Positions 36,494 to 45,571 of a stretch of DNA of 64,000 bases are shown piece after piece. The position numbers were made by a program, and so were the translations under genes. Position 1 is the stretch's first letter; every line of letters starts with the position of its first letter. The notes under the pieces were generated by a model. The model was not told where the DNA came from. It searched no databases and saw only the letters and a list, made by a program, of their open reading frames with translations. This DNA comes from Aerococcus urinae (GTDB taxonomy: Bacteria; Bacillota; Bacilli; Lactobacillales; Aerococcaceae): the NCBI RefSeq assembly GCF_001543175.1, contig NZ_CP014161.1:930001-994000 (forward strand), written 5' to 3'.

Positions 36494-37654
36494 TTATTTA
36501 AGATAGTTTAGGGCTGTTTCTTTATAGATATCAACGAAAGATAAGAATTTATCTAATTCAACATATTCATTTTCTTGGTGAGCAACTGAGGGTTCTCCTG
36601 GTCCATAAACCGCTAAATCATAGTCTTTACCAATTTGACCGAAGTTAGAAGCATCTGTTGCTCCTCCAGTAACGGTAAGCTCTAACCCATGATTGACACT
36701 GGATTGGATAGCTTTTATTAGATCGTTATCTTCTGTTGAGGTTGCTGGTGGATTATTTTGGAGAAGATTTAATTCTAAATATCCCTCAGTCTTAGCGTTT
36801 AGCTCTTCGATACTGTCATTAATTATCGATAAAACTAACTCATTGTCCGCTTCGGGAACGGTCCGGGTATTGGCTTTCATCTTTACTAAGCCAGCCACAC
36901 TATTGATTTGGGTTCCGCCTTCGATCACTGTATTGACATTGAGGGTTTTTCCTAGGTCAGTATTATATGCGGATTTTGTATTAAAGCTTTCATCAAAGCG
37001 CTGATTGCTTAAGTTGATATAATCCACCATTAATTGCAAGGCATCAATGCCCACTTCTGGCATAGAAGAGTGAACAGTTTTCCCATGAGCAATAATTTCA
37101 TATTGGATGGATCCCTTATGGGCATATACCACTGACTCACTGCCTGAAGGTTCTGCAATTAAAAAGCCATCAGCATCATCTAAATAACCTGATTCGACTA
37201 ATTGTTTCGACCCATACATGCCGATTTCTTCACCAACCGTTAGTGCTAAGCGTAGGCAACCTTTAAAATTAGCACCGGCTTCCTTTAATTCAATGGCGGC
37301 CAAGACCAAGTCAACCAATCCAGACTTCATGTCTGAAGTCCCCCGGCCGTAGATTTTCCCATCATGAATTTCTCCAGCAAAAGGTGGATAAGTCCAGTCA
37401 TTATGGTCGCCTGCAGATACGACATCAAAATGTCCTGAATAGACCAAGACCTTTCCTTCTCTACCTTCACTACCATAGATATTAGCAATAAGCGAAGAAC
37501 GCCCAGTTTGGTATTCAATAATCTCACTCTCAATACCATACTTTGCTAGTAAGCGGCTAAAATATTCAGCAACTTCTGCCTCCTGATCATTTTCGCTTTC
37601 AATAGCTAACACGTCGCGTAAAATTTGTAATTTTTCCTCATCCGTAAACAGCAT
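36494..37654 (-). CDS. M20-family metallopeptidase (ArgE/DapE-like)
   Basis: Zinc-dependent amidohydrolase/peptidase, 386 aa. The metal ligands are in 'VYSGHFDVV', 'YGRGTSDMKSGLVDL' and 'LTVGEEIGMYGSKQL', with the catalytic Glu pair in GEE. The dimerisation domain covers residues ~180-290. The C-terminal His is in 'PSVAHQENEYVEL'. Automatic tools would call it succinyl-diaminopimelate desuccinylase, but its operon with two membrane proteins argues for a scavenging peptidase or deacylase for an imported acylated amino acid. AGGAGG precedes the ATG. First gene of its operon. Confidence 0.88.
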   Translation of the reverse strand: MLFTDEEKLQILRDVLAIESENDQEAEVAEYFSRLLAKYGIESEIIEYQTGRSSLIANIYGSEGREGKVLVYSGHFDVVSAGDHNDWTYPPFAGEIHDGKIYGRGTSDMKSGLVDLVLAAIELKEAGANFKGCLRLALTVGEEIGMYGSKQLVESGYLDDADGFLIAEPSGSESVVYAHKGSIQYEIIAHGKTVHSSMPEVGIDALQLMVDYINLSNQRFDESFNTKSAYNTDLGKTLNVNTVIEGGTQINSVAGLVKMKANTRTVPEADNELVLSIINDSIEELNAKTEGYLELNLLQNNPPATSTEDNDLIKAIQSSVNHGLELTVTGGATDASNFGQIGKDYDLAVYGPGEPSVAHQENEYVELDKFLSFVDIYKETALNYLK

Positions 37655-37784
37655 AAGAATGCCTCCTTTATTATGTTACAAATTCTCATTCAAAATTCTT
37701 TATTTTTTTTAATAATACCATAAAAAGGAAAAATTGGTTAGATATTCTTACATAAAAAATAGTTTAAAATGAATAAAATCTAGC

Positions 37785-37821
37785 TAAAAATAAAAAGAGC
37801 TCATGGCCTAACCATGAGCTC
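37785..37821 (-). terminator. sodC terminator
   Basis: On the minus strand GAGCTCATGG pairs with CCATGAGCTC around TTAGG and is followed by TTTTTATTTTT. Confidence 0.92.
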
Positions 37822-37847
37822 ACAGTGTCTATAACCTACTTAATCGC

Positions 37848-38318
37848 TTATTTAGCTGGGAAGATAACGCCACCTAATTGACGACCACCAGCATCCCCTG
37901 TAGGTTGGGAAATATAGTCATCTGCACCAGTGTGAACAATTAGGGCTGTCCCGTTGCCTTCATTATGAAGAGAATATTTAGCATCCTCTTTTAGAGAAAG
38001 GCCTTCAATTTCGTAGACTCCTTTAAAGTCACCACTAGCTGGTACTTCAATGTTTGGTAAGTCACCTAAGTGAGGACCATTTTCTGATTTTTTACCATGG
38101 TCAACACCTGTTGGGTTGAAGTGACTTTTTGCATCAGCAAATTCTTCTTCTGGAGATGCAGCACCATATTCGTGAATGTGCATTGCAAATTCACCTTCTG
38201 GTAAACCGTGAAAATCTACAGTAACTTTTACCTTACCGTCGCCTTCTTCAAAAGTAGCGGTACCTGAATCTTCACCTTTTTGATTAAGCATGTTAACAAC
38301 AACTTTTTCATCTGACAT
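37848..38318 (-). CDS. sodC: Cu,Zn superoxide dismutase-like protein, cytoplasmic and cysteine-free
   Basis: Converts superoxide to peroxide and oxygen if active. It is 156 aa from the ATG at 38318 (AAGGAG 8 nt before). All metal ligands are present: His47, His49, His66, His74, His83, Asp86, His129, and the guiding Arg146. However, both cysteines of the conserved disulfide are replaced: 'HIHEYGAAS' has Ala where 'G-x-C' is usual and 'GGRQLGGVI' has Gly instead of Cys. There is also no signal peptide, while most bacterial SodC are exported. It therefore looks like an intact metal site in a disulfide-free, cytoplasmic fold. Confidence 0.85.
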   Translation of the reverse strand: MSDEKVVVNMLNQKGEDSGTATFEEGDGKVKVTVDFHGLPEGEFAMHIHEYGAASPEEEFADAKSHFNPTGVDHGKKSENGPHLGDLPNIEVPASGDFKGVYEIEGLSLKEDAKYSLHNEGNGTALIVHTGADDYISQPTGDAGGRQLGGVIFPAK

Positions 38319-38393
38319 ATGCAAAACTCCTTTCCTCTTTAACTATTATCATCATATCATTTTTATTTGATAAAGAACAAATAATATGCTTTG

Positions 38394-38858
38394 CTACCAC
38401 TCTTGACTGGAAAGATAACGCTGGCGTTTATTTTCCAGTTCAGGGATATTTTCTGCCATAAAATGATTCCAAAGTTTTTTATTGTTACCGTGCCGGGCAA
38501 TGATATTATTATCTGGCTTATTTTCACTATTCCTGCTTGCTTCCATACGAACTTGGTAGTCATCCCACACCACTTCGAGAAATTGGTCCAGGTTTTCCAG
38601 AGTAACTTCATTATTTAGGCGATAATTATTGGCTTGACGTATCAGAGTCTCTTTTTGCCGGTCACTTTCAAATCCAGCTAAATAGCCATGAATAACCATG
38701 TAGAAGGCAATTTCATCGCTAATCCCTTTAAAATTGAAAGCAATACTAATCCCTGCCTGAGCTAGCTCATCATAATTAATAGTTTTTACGAGGTCTAGGT
38801 ACTGACCAAATTGGCTTTTTAAGATCAGTTGTTTTTTTTGACTTGCTCCTAATGACAA
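38394..38858 (-). CDS. Hypothetical protein of the MoxR/VWA operon
   Basis: A 154-aa soluble, charged, probably helical protein. No family, signal or membrane segment is recognised; 'FLEVVWDDYQVRMEAS' is a typical stretch. Its start lies 21 bp after the stop of the VWA gene, with GGGGAG before the ATG, so it is the third gene of that operon. By position it may be an adaptor or substrate of the MoxR/VWA pair. Nothing in the sequence names a function. Confidence 0.7.
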   Translation of the reverse strand: MSLGASQKKQLILKSQFGQYLDLVKTINYDELAQAGISIAFNFKGISDEIAFYMVIHGYLAGFESDRQKETLIRQANNYRLNNEVTLENLDQFLEVVWDDYQVRMEASRNSENKPDNNIIARHGNNKKLWNHFMAENIPELENKRQRYLSSQEW

Positions 38859-38879
38859 AGTTTTTTCTCCCCTTTATAA

Positions 38880-40439
38880 CTAGCTATGACGCTTTTGCTT
38901 AATTATCCGGTGATTATATTTTTCATCTTGGCGTAAGTATAATAATTTTCCCCCGCTATCGGTAGATAGTGGCGAGGGCTCCTTAGGGTCAGCTGTTGTC
39001 AGCACCCAGTACATGTTTTGATAACCGTAACGCTCAAAACCGTCATCGCCGTAACCATCAGTAAAATAGACAGATACTGAATTTCTATCATTAAACCCAT
39101 TTTCATGTAACCATTCAAAAGCTGGTGCAAAACTGGTTCCTCCCCGACCCTCAAATTGGAACTGGTCGACATTACTTTGATCCAGTTTTTTAACACCGAC
39201 CACCTGGGTATCTACTTGGACCACCCAAATATCAGTCCCTAAAGTTTTATTAATATTAGCAAGCTCTGCTAAGCTGTATGCTAAGGCCTCAGCATTTTGC
39301 GAAGCACTGGTATCAATGAAGGCCACTAATTGGGCAGCAGTATCTAAAGTCCTTCCCGGTAGGTCGATTCGATAAGGTTGGCGGCGATTGACCCGGTTTT
39401 TGGAATAGCGATAAGGAATTGGTGCTTGACCCAAACCGCGCATGATAATGTCCTTCCAATTCAGAGAACGTTGCTTAAAGAGAACTTGAACTTTTTCTTT
39501 AATATTACCACTGAGATGTTGGCGCATTTCTTCATCCATATTTTCATAAGCCTTACGTACAATACCGTTGATAATTTTTCGGTGTAAGTCATTATTCTTA
39601 CTTTGGGGAATAACAGGCTGCATGGAATGATTTTTCTTCATTTCATCATTTAATTGCTCTGCCGATTCAATCCGCAATTCCCGAGCTTTTTCGGGGTCAA
39701 AATTTTTGCTGAGTTGACTATAGGTATCATTCATATCCCCACTGCCCTTCATCTTCTCAAAGGTTGACCATACCCGATCATGGCTATGGTGTTTGGGGTC
39801 ATCGCGAGCAGCTTTCAGCTCTTGATAGTAATATAATGAACCCTGTTTCTCGTTAAGGGAATTTTTAGACAGCAATTGCTTCATACTATCTAAACTGGCG
39901 GCGTGGTCTGGGAGGTTATCGATGTATTGATTGACTTCAGTATCCATGGCCACACTCATCATTTTGCCATCCTCTTCATTGAGGAAGGCCCAGTCATAGT
40001 CAGTCAAATGATTAAAAATAATATGGTAACAAATTTGACGGATGCCAGCTAACATTTGTTTTGGACCCTGATAGTACATGAAAAAGAGCACTGGATTAAC
40101 TGACAGCGTTAAGCTAGTCCCCTCAACGCTAACGTTAAGCGGTTTAGCCAGGTCCTCAGACATCCTGCGGTCCATCTGGAATAAAACTCCAGCAAAAAGA
40201 ACGTCTCCAGCTCCCTGATAAGAACGATTTGCCATGAGTTTAGCGCATAAAAGACCAATAAATTCATCCATTAGCTGAGAAAATTTATCATAATCCTCCG
40301 ACCAGCCAAAATTCATATAGGTGATGAAGGCATAATTTAGTTCACGAAAAAGCTGATTGATATCATCATAAAAAAGATCCGTCTTATGGCTTTTATCTAC
40401 CTTTTCTTCCTGAATAGGTTGGCTCTGCATTCGATTCAT
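38880..40439 (-). CDS. VWA-domain protein with degenerate metallopeptidase-like region (DUF2201 type)
   Basis: A 519-aa cytoplasmic protein. The C-terminal VWA-like domain (residues ~370-510) has a full MIDAS-like set: 'AFIDTSASQ' (DxSxS), 'GRGGTSFAP' and 'FTDGYGDDG'. The N-terminal part resembles the putative metallopeptidase region of DUF2201, but where HExxH is expected it reads 'QICYHIIFNHLTDYDW' (His139 and His144, no Glu), so it is probably not a protease. The start is ATG at 40439 with GAGGTG; an earlier GTG is less likely. It follows the MoxR-like gene by 41 bp, the usual MoxR-VWA chaperone pairing. Confidence 0.85.
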   Translation of the reverse strand: MNRMQSQPIQEEKVDKSHKTDLFYDDINQLFRELNYAFITYMNFGWSEDYDKFSQLMDEFIGLLCAKLMANRSYQGAGDVLFAGVLFQMDRRMSEDLAKPLNVSVEGTSLTLSVNPVLFFMYYQGPKQMLAGIRQICYHIIFNHLTDYDWAFLNEEDGKMMSVAMDTEVNQYIDNLPDHAASLDSMKQLLSKNSLNEKQGSLYYYQELKAARDDPKHHSHDRVWSTFEKMKGSGDMNDTYSQLSKNFDPEKARELRIESAEQLNDEMKKNHSMQPVIPQSKNNDLHRKIINGIVRKAYENMDEEMRQHLSGNIKEKVQVLFKQRSLNWKDIIMRGLGQAPIPYRYSKNRVNRRQPYRIDLPGRTLDTAAQLVAFIDTSASQNAEALAYSLAELANINKTLGTDIWVVQVDTQVVGVKKLDQSNVDQFQFEGRGGTSFAPAFEWLHENGFNDRNSVSVYFTDGYGDDGFERYGYQNMYWVLTTADPKEPSPLSTDSGGKLLYLRQDEKYNHRIIKQKRHS

Positions 40440-40480
40440 CGCTCTCACCTCTTTTATTCCTTTTCTTAGTCCCAGAATTA

Positions 40481-41689
40481 TTAGTTGGTGTCTTCTAAGT
40501 TTGATCCACTGGCCATAGTAATGGCATAGGCCTTATCAATAAAGCGTTTATCCTCACTGAGTCCTGCCCTTAATTCTTCCAAGGGACTTCCTGCTTCAGC
40601 TTGCATTAAGCGAGTGACTAGGGAATAGATTAGGTCGGGGTCAGCAAGTAAAAATAAATCAACATAGCGGCTAAGTAGATATTTATCCTTGATGAGCTCC
40701 TTATGATCCAATAGCGATTGCGTTAAGTCTTGAATAATTCTTTTCTTCCTAATCGCAGGCATTTTTAAAAAACGTTCTTTGATTGATTCAGGTAAGTCCG
40801 CACTATCTAAATTAATAATTTCTTTAGGACTAATGTAGTCTCCTTGGTGATTTTCTAGATAAGACAAGAAGACTTGCCCAGCCTCTTCACCAATACAGCC
40901 GTCGATCCCTTCAACTAAGAAGGCGAGTAAGTCATCATCTTTAATTTGTGTAGGATCAATTCCTATGGCTTCATAATCATAGAGCAAGTGGGATAAACGC
41001 TCATATGCACGAGGAGTTGGGTTTTTATCACGGGTTTCATCAATAACAATGAAATATTGACGCCCTTCTGCTTGAAGATAGTTCTTGACTAGCGGATGAA
41101 TATTAGTCTGACCCGATTCATTCTCCTGGTCAGCAAAGCTTTCAATCCAATGGTCTAAATTAGCTCCCATCCGAATGCGCATGGTCCGGTCATTAATCGC
41201 TAAATCACGTGCACTGGTTGCATAAGCGTTGCCTTCAAAACCTTCTGTATCGCTAGAAGGGTTCTCTGCGGTAATAATAATGACATTATCGGGTAAGTGA
41301 ATTCCCATCAGATGACGTTGTAATACCAAGTTCATGAGTTCGCTTTGAACCATGGCAATGGGACGGTTAAATTCATCTAAAAATAGGATCACCTTACGGT
41401 CAGGGTTTGCTCTGGCTTCATCAACTGCCCCTTGAATTTGGGGGTTGAGATAATATTCAATGCGGTCCTCTTTGGGGATAGGCATGGTTAAGTCTCCTGG
41501 TTGTAGTAAGGAACAGGTCATTTCATAAAACCCATAGCCCAAGTCTTGGGCTAAATTTTGTACCAGTTGCGTCTTACCGATCCCGCCGTGTCCAACAATA
41601 TCTACTACAATATCTGATTCAGCTTCTAATAGTAATTTCATTCCTTTATAAACGGCTTGATAAGTTAGTCCTGGTGTACGATCGGCCAT
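40481..41689 (-). CDS. MoxR-like AAA+ ATPase
   Basis: A 402-aa AAA+ protein. Walker A 'GHGGIGKTQ' is at residues ~33-41, Walker B 'ILFLDEFNRP' near 100, sensor 1 'IITAENPSSD'. The family works as chaperone with VWA-domain proteins, for example in metal-cofactor insertion or stress responses. It is the first gene of a three-gene operon with the VWA protein and a small unknown protein. The C-terminal 130 residues are helical and not recognised. Confidence 0.88.
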   Translation of the reverse strand: MADRTPGLTYQAVYKGMKLLLEAESDIVVDIVGHGGIGKTQLVQNLAQDLGYGFYEMTCSLLQPGDLTMPIPKEDRIEYYLNPQIQGAVDEARANPDRKVILFLDEFNRPIAMVQSELMNLVLQRHLMGIHLPDNVIIITAENPSSDTEGFEGNAYATSARDLAINDRTMRIRMGANLDHWIESFADQENESGQTNIHPLVKNYLQAEGRQYFIVIDETRDKNPTPRAYERLSHLLYDYEAIGIDPTQIKDDDLLAFLVEGIDGCIGEEAGQVFLSYLENHQGDYISPKEIINLDSADLPESIKERFLKMPAIRKKRIIQDLTQSLLDHKELIKDKYLLSRYVDLFLLADPDLIYSLVTRLMQAEAGSPLEELRAGLSEDKRFIDKAYAITMASGSNLEDTN

Positions 41690-41866
41690 TTCAAAACCTC
41701 TTTCTTCATTAATCTCTAAGGGATATTATAGCTAAAAGCCCAGCTTATTCCTATTGATGTGTTTAGCGAAGTTAACTTAAAGTGACTAAGATTATTTTTT
41801 ATGGGGGTTGTGTGCTAGAGTTAAGTTAAATGAGAATCTAAGTAAAATCATAAGAAAGGAAAAATT

Positions 41867-42688
41867 ATGACTGAAAGCTTTAAAGAAATCAAATTAATTG
41901 CTAGTGATATGGACGGGACCCTCTTAAGTGACCAAGGCGAATTGCCTAAGGAACTAAAATCCTATGTGGATGACTTGCAGGACCAAGGGGTTATTTTTGG
42001 AATTGCTTCAGGGAAACCCTATTATGCCCTAGAAGCAGTCTTTAAAGATCGGATAAAAGAAATGGCCTTAGTCTGCTCTGGAGGGACCTTCGTTAGCTAT
42101 GAAGAAGAGACTATTTATAATTCAACCATTAGCCAGTCAGCTTATAGGGAGCTGATTAGTTTAATTAAAGGGGCCTCTAAAGGAATCCCCGCTCTAATAG
42201 CTAATGATAAGGCTTATTTTGATAGCCAAGCGAAACCCTACTACAATGATTTTAGTGACTATGTAAAAATCGAATTTGTTGATGACTTAGGTCAAGTAGA
42301 AGCTGAAGTAAATAAAGTCACTGCCTATTTCCCTGACTATGACAATAAAGACTACCTCCAAGAGTATCAAGAGCAAATTTCCGCTCCTTACACCGTGATG
42401 CCTAGTGGCGCAAAGTGGATTGATATCACTATGGAAGGCCAATCAAAGGGTCACGGTTTAGATAAATTACTGGAAAAACTTAATTACTCCCCTAGTGAAT
42501 TAGTCGTTATTGGCGATAGTGGGAATGATACGGAAATGCTCTCCTTAACCCCTCACTCCTTTGCCATGAAGAACGCAAGTGACCAGGTCAAATCTTACGC
42601 CAACTATACAACCAGCCAAAGCAACAATGATCAAGGCGTTCTTGAGGTCTATAAAAAGGTACTAGCTGCTAGGAAAGAAAGCAAGTAG
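41867..42688 (+). CDS. Cof-type HAD phosphatase
   Basis: Class IIB HAD hydrolase acting on phosphorylated sugars or cofactors, 273 aa. Motif I 'ASDMDGTLLSD' gives the nucleophile and acid Asp pair. The conserved Lys is in 'EGQSKGHGL' and motif IV is 'VIGDSGNDTEML'. The cap domain lies in residues ~90-190. AAGGAAAAATT precedes the ATG. The next gene on the same strand, 67 bp on, is a sugar-amine kinase. Exact substrate cannot be read. Confidence 0.92.
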   Translation: MTESFKEIKLIASDMDGTLLSDQGELPKELKSYVDDLQDQGVIFGIASGKPYYALEAVFKDRIKEMALVCSGGTFVSYEEETIYNSTISQSAYRELISLIKGASKGIPALIANDKAYFDSQAKPYYNDFSDYVKIEFVDDLGQVEAEVNKVTAYFPDYDNKDYLQEYQEQISAPYTVMPSGAKWIDITMEGQSKGHGLDKLLEKLNYSPSELVVIGDSGNDTEMLSLTPHSFAMKNASDQVKSYANYTTSQSNNDQGVLEVYKKVLAARKESK

Positions 42689-42755
42689 TCCCCTTAAATA
42701 TCTTATAGAGTATCAATTAATTTATGAATAAAGTAAAGCGAAAGGAGTCCTATTA

Positions 42756-43628
42756 ATGACGAAAATCAACCGTCAATGGATCAGTCAATTACCAGTGAAG
42801 GACATTCAAAAACTTCATCCCGTTTCAGGTGGAGACGTCAACGATGCTTATCGCATCGATAGTAATAATGGCCCTTATTTTCTCTTGGTTCAAAAGAATA
42901 CTCCGGCTTCCTTTTATGACAGTGAGGTTACTGGTCTTAAGGCCTTTGAAAAGACAGGTATCACTGCACCAAAAGTGATCAGTCAGGGGGAAATTAATGG
43001 TGACGCCTATCTTCTCTTGACTTATCTCGATGAAGGCTTTTCAGGAGACCAAAAGCGTTTGGCTGAATTAATCAGTAACTTACACCATGTCCACAACGAC
43101 AATGGTCAATTTGGCTTTGAACTGGATTATCAAGGGGCGAGTTTGACTTTTTCAAATGCCTGGAGTTCCTCCTGGTCTGACTTTTTCATTAAACAAAGGC
43201 TAGACCCCCTCCATGATTATCTGATGGACCACCAACTATGGCAACAGGACGAAAGTGATGCCTACCAAGAAATTCGCGCCATCATTATAGATAGCTTGAG
43301 CCAGCATAAAAGTCACCCTTCCCTCCTACATGGCGACTTATGGTCAGGTAATTTTATGTTTTTAAGCGATGGTCGACCGGCTATCTTTGATCCTGCCCCT
43401 TTTTACGGCGATCGTGAGTTTGATATTGGGGTCTCCATGGTCTTTGGCGGTTTTAACCATGATTTTTATCAAACCTACCAAGCCCTTTACCCTATGGCAG
43501 CAGGCTATGAATTACGCTTAAACTTTTATCAGTTATATTTACTCATGCTTCACCTGGCTAAGTTTGGAAAGGTGTATTATGACAGTGTCGACGCCACTAT
43601 GAAAAGAATAAAAGTAATGGCTAAATAG
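42756..43628 (+). CDS. Fructosamine kinase family protein
   Basis: Kinase-like fold protein that in this family phosphorylates glycated amines (ribulosamine/fructosamine) so that they break down, repairing glycated protein. It is 290 aa. 'LHPVSGGDVNDAYRI' is the family's N-terminal Gly-loop, 'LLHGDLWSGNFMF' the catalytic loop and 'PAIFDPAPFYGDREFDIG' the metal-binding box. AAAGGAG precedes the ATG. The gene ends 4 bp from a convergent gene with no visible terminator. Confidence 0.92.
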   Translation: MTKINRQWISQLPVKDIQKLHPVSGGDVNDAYRIDSNNGPYFLLVQKNTPASFYDSEVTGLKAFEKTGITAPKVISQGEINGDAYLLLTYLDEGFSGDQKRLAELISNLHHVHNDNGQFGFELDYQGASLTFSNAWSSSWSDFFIKQRLDPLHDYLMDHQLWQQDESDAYQEIRAIIIDSLSQHKSHPSLLHGDLWSGNFMFLSDGRPAIFDPAPFYGDREFDIGVSMVFGGFNHDFYQTYQALYPMAAGYELRLNFYQLYLLMLHLAKFGKVYYDSVDATMKRIKVMAK

Positions 43629-43632
43629 GCCT

Positions 43633-43995
43633 TTACTCTTTCTTAGTAGGCATTTTAAGAAATAACCATAACCCAAATATTATACCAATGGCAACAATTA
43701 GTAATCTTACAGGCTTAAGTGGGACAAAATAAATGGATATAGCCATCACGGTATAGGTAATGAGTATAATTTGTACTTTCTTTTTTAAAGGAATCCCACC
43801 ACCATCTTCAAAATCTGCTCCATAATATTGGTAGATTTTTGTACTTTTCAGCCATTGATCAAAGCGCTTAGAGCTACGCGCAAAGGCCCAGGCTGCTAAT
43901 AGCATGAATGGAGTTGTTGGTAATACAGGGATAAAGGTTCCCAAGGCACCTAGAGCGAAGGAAGTCCAACCTAAAATGAGATAAAAATAACGCAT
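43633..43995 (-). CDS. YbaN family (DUF454) inner membrane protein
   Basis: A 120-aa membrane protein with about 3-4 hydrophobic segments. 'LGTFIPVLPTTPFMLLAAWA' and 'FARSSKRFDQWL' are the DUF454 signature. Function is unknown in the whole family. It converges on the fructosamine kinase gene with a 4-bp gap. Confidence 0.88.
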   Translation of the reverse strand: MRYFYLILGWTSFALGALGTFIPVLPTTPFMLLAAWAFARSSKRFDQWLKSTKIYQYYGADFEDGGGIPLKKKVQIILITYTVMAISIYFVPLKPVRLLIVAIGIIFGLWLFLKMPTKKE

Positions 43996-44226
43996 TCAAC
44001 CAGCTCCTTTAAAATATAGGTTATATCTATAATAACAGTAAAAGAGCCTGAAGATAAGAAATAATCCATAACTATTATATTCTATTTATTTTCTCAATAG
44101 TGTAGACATTTTGCCAAATTCATTTTACAATGAATAAGAAAGCGTTTAATTTTTAATCACGCTAAATATCAAATAATCAAATTGTTAAACAGGAAATCCC
44201 TGGCTTAGCGAAAGGAGTTTTTTTAA

Positions 44227-44778
44227 TTGAAAATTGTCGGTATTATTGGTAACAATGCTTCTAAGTCTCATAACCGTCTTTTAATTGAACATATGGCCAA
44301 TAAATTCGGTGACGAAGTTGAATTTGAAGTTGCTGAAATTAATGAAATCCCTCTATTTAACGCAGATTACATGGGACAAGATGTTCCTGATGTGGTCAAT
44401 GAATTAGCTGACAAAATTGAAGCTGCTGACGGCGTTGTTATTTCAACAGCTGAATATGACCACGCTATTACCGCCGCTCTTAAGAGTGTCATCGAATGGT
44501 TATCAAGTGTTCGTAAACCTTTCCAAAACAAACCTGTGATGATTGTGGGGGCTTCATTAGGTACCCTAGGTTCTGTTCGTGCCCAAGATAACTTACGTAA
44601 CATTTTCACTTCTCCAGGTTTATATGCTAGAGTTTTCCCAGGTGCAGAATTTTTAATGGGACAAGCTGCTAACAAATTTGACGAAACCGGTCGCATGACT
44701 GATGAAGGGACAGATAAATTCTTAGACATGCTCTTCCATCAATTCCTTGATTTCGTTAAAGAACAACAAGAAGACTAA
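44227..44778 (+). CDS. NAD(P)H-dependent FMN reductase (flavodoxin fold)
   Basis: Flavin-binding oxidoreductase of the NADPH_dep_FMN_red family (azoreductase/quinone reductase type), 183 aa. The FMN phosphate loop is 'GNNASKSHNRLL', and 'ISTAEYDHAITAALKSVIEW' the second flavin-contact stretch. The start is TTG at 44227, behind AAAGGAG; no ATG or GTG fits. A site GAAAGCGTTT near 44140 looks like a poor cre. A strong terminator follows. Confidence 0.87.
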   Translation: MKIVGIIGNNASKSHNRLLIEHMANKFGDEVEFEVAEINEIPLFNADYMGQDVPDVVNELADKIEAADGVVISTAEYDHAITAALKSVIEWLSSVRKPFQNKPVMIVGASLGTLGSVRAQDNLRNIFTSPGLYARVFPGAEFLMGQAANKFDETGRMTDEGTDKFLDMLFHQFLDFVKEQQED

Positions 44779-44798
44779 TTGATCATTCACTTCTGTAT

Positions 44799-44842
44799 GC
44801 CATAGCTGTTGGATTCCCAGCAACTATGGCTTTATTTTTATT
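44799..44842 (+). terminator. Terminator of the FMN reductase gene
   Basis: GCCATAG-C-TGTTGG pairs with CCAGCA-A-CTATGGC around ATTC and is followed by TTTATTTTTATTTTT. Confidence 0.9.
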
Positions 44843-44869
44843 TTTAGTATATATTCAGGAGGTCAACTT

Positions 44870-45508
44870 ATGCTCAAAGTATCCCGAGTCGTTACTGAGG
44901 TCTTGGAAGCTAATACCTATCTAGTCTATAACGAGCAAAATAAAGAAGCCCTAATTATTGATCCCGGTTCTTCAGCGGGCAGAATTCGTTCTGAAATTCA
45001 AAAGCTACAACTAAAACCCCTAGCTGTCTTAATTACTCATGGTCATTGTGACCATATCGGTGCCCTAGACGATATCCGTCAATATTACCAAATTCCGGGC
45101 TATATTAATCAAGCTGAGGCGCCCTGGTTAAGTGATCCTATGTATAACATGAGTCCCTTTATTGGTTTAGGTCACTTGACTTTTCAAGCGGCAGATTCTT
45201 ACTACCAAGATGACCAGGAGCAAAGTATAGGAAGCATTGGCTTTATCCCCATCCATACACCAGGTCATACTCAGGGAAGTACTTGTTTATTCTTTAATAA
45301 CAGCGACCAGCCCTTTATGATGACTGGTGATACCCTCTTTAAAGGAACGATCGGTCGAACCGATTTTCCGGGTGGAGATACCCAAGCGATTATGCAAAGT
45401 ATTCCCCGAAAAATGTTTACTTTACCAGACCAGACCCTGGTTTATCCAGGCCATTACGGGTCTTCTACCATTGCTGAAGAAAAATTAACAAATCCCTTTT
45501 TTAATTAA
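44870..45508 (+). CDS. MBL-fold metal-dependent hydrolase (YqgX/glyoxalase II-like)
   Basis: Metallo-beta-lactamase-fold hydrolase, 212 aa. Metal ligands: 'THGHCDHIGAL' (HxHxDH), 'IHTPGHTQGST', 'MTGDTLFKGTIGRTDF' and 'VYPGHYG'. The short length lacks the C-terminal substrate domain of true glyoxalase II, so it belongs to the YqgX-like group, which hydrolyses thioesters or similar compounds. AGGAGG precedes the ATG. Confidence 0.9.
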   Translation: MLKVSRVVTEVLEANTYLVYNEQNKEALIIDPGSSAGRIRSEIQKLQLKPLAVLITHGHCDHIGALDDIRQYYQIPGYINQAEAPWLSDPMYNMSPFIGLGHLTFQAADSYYQDDQEQSIGSIGFIPIHTPGHTQGSTCLFFNNSDQPFMMTGDTLFKGTIGRTDFPGGDTQAIMQSIPRKMFTLPDQTLVYPGHYGSSTIAEEKLTNPFFN

Positions 45509-45511
45509 ATA

Positions 45512-45571
45512 GAAAAGCACCCTTCAACGATCACTTATCCTTAAAGGTCATGTTGAGGAGTGCTTTTTATT
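45512..45571. terminator. Bidirectional terminator MBL gene / prolyl aminopeptidase gene
   Basis: AAAAGCAC-C-CTTCAAC pairs with GTTGAGG-A-GTGCTTTTT (one mismatch, one G-U) around a loop of about 23 nt. Confidence 0.82.
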
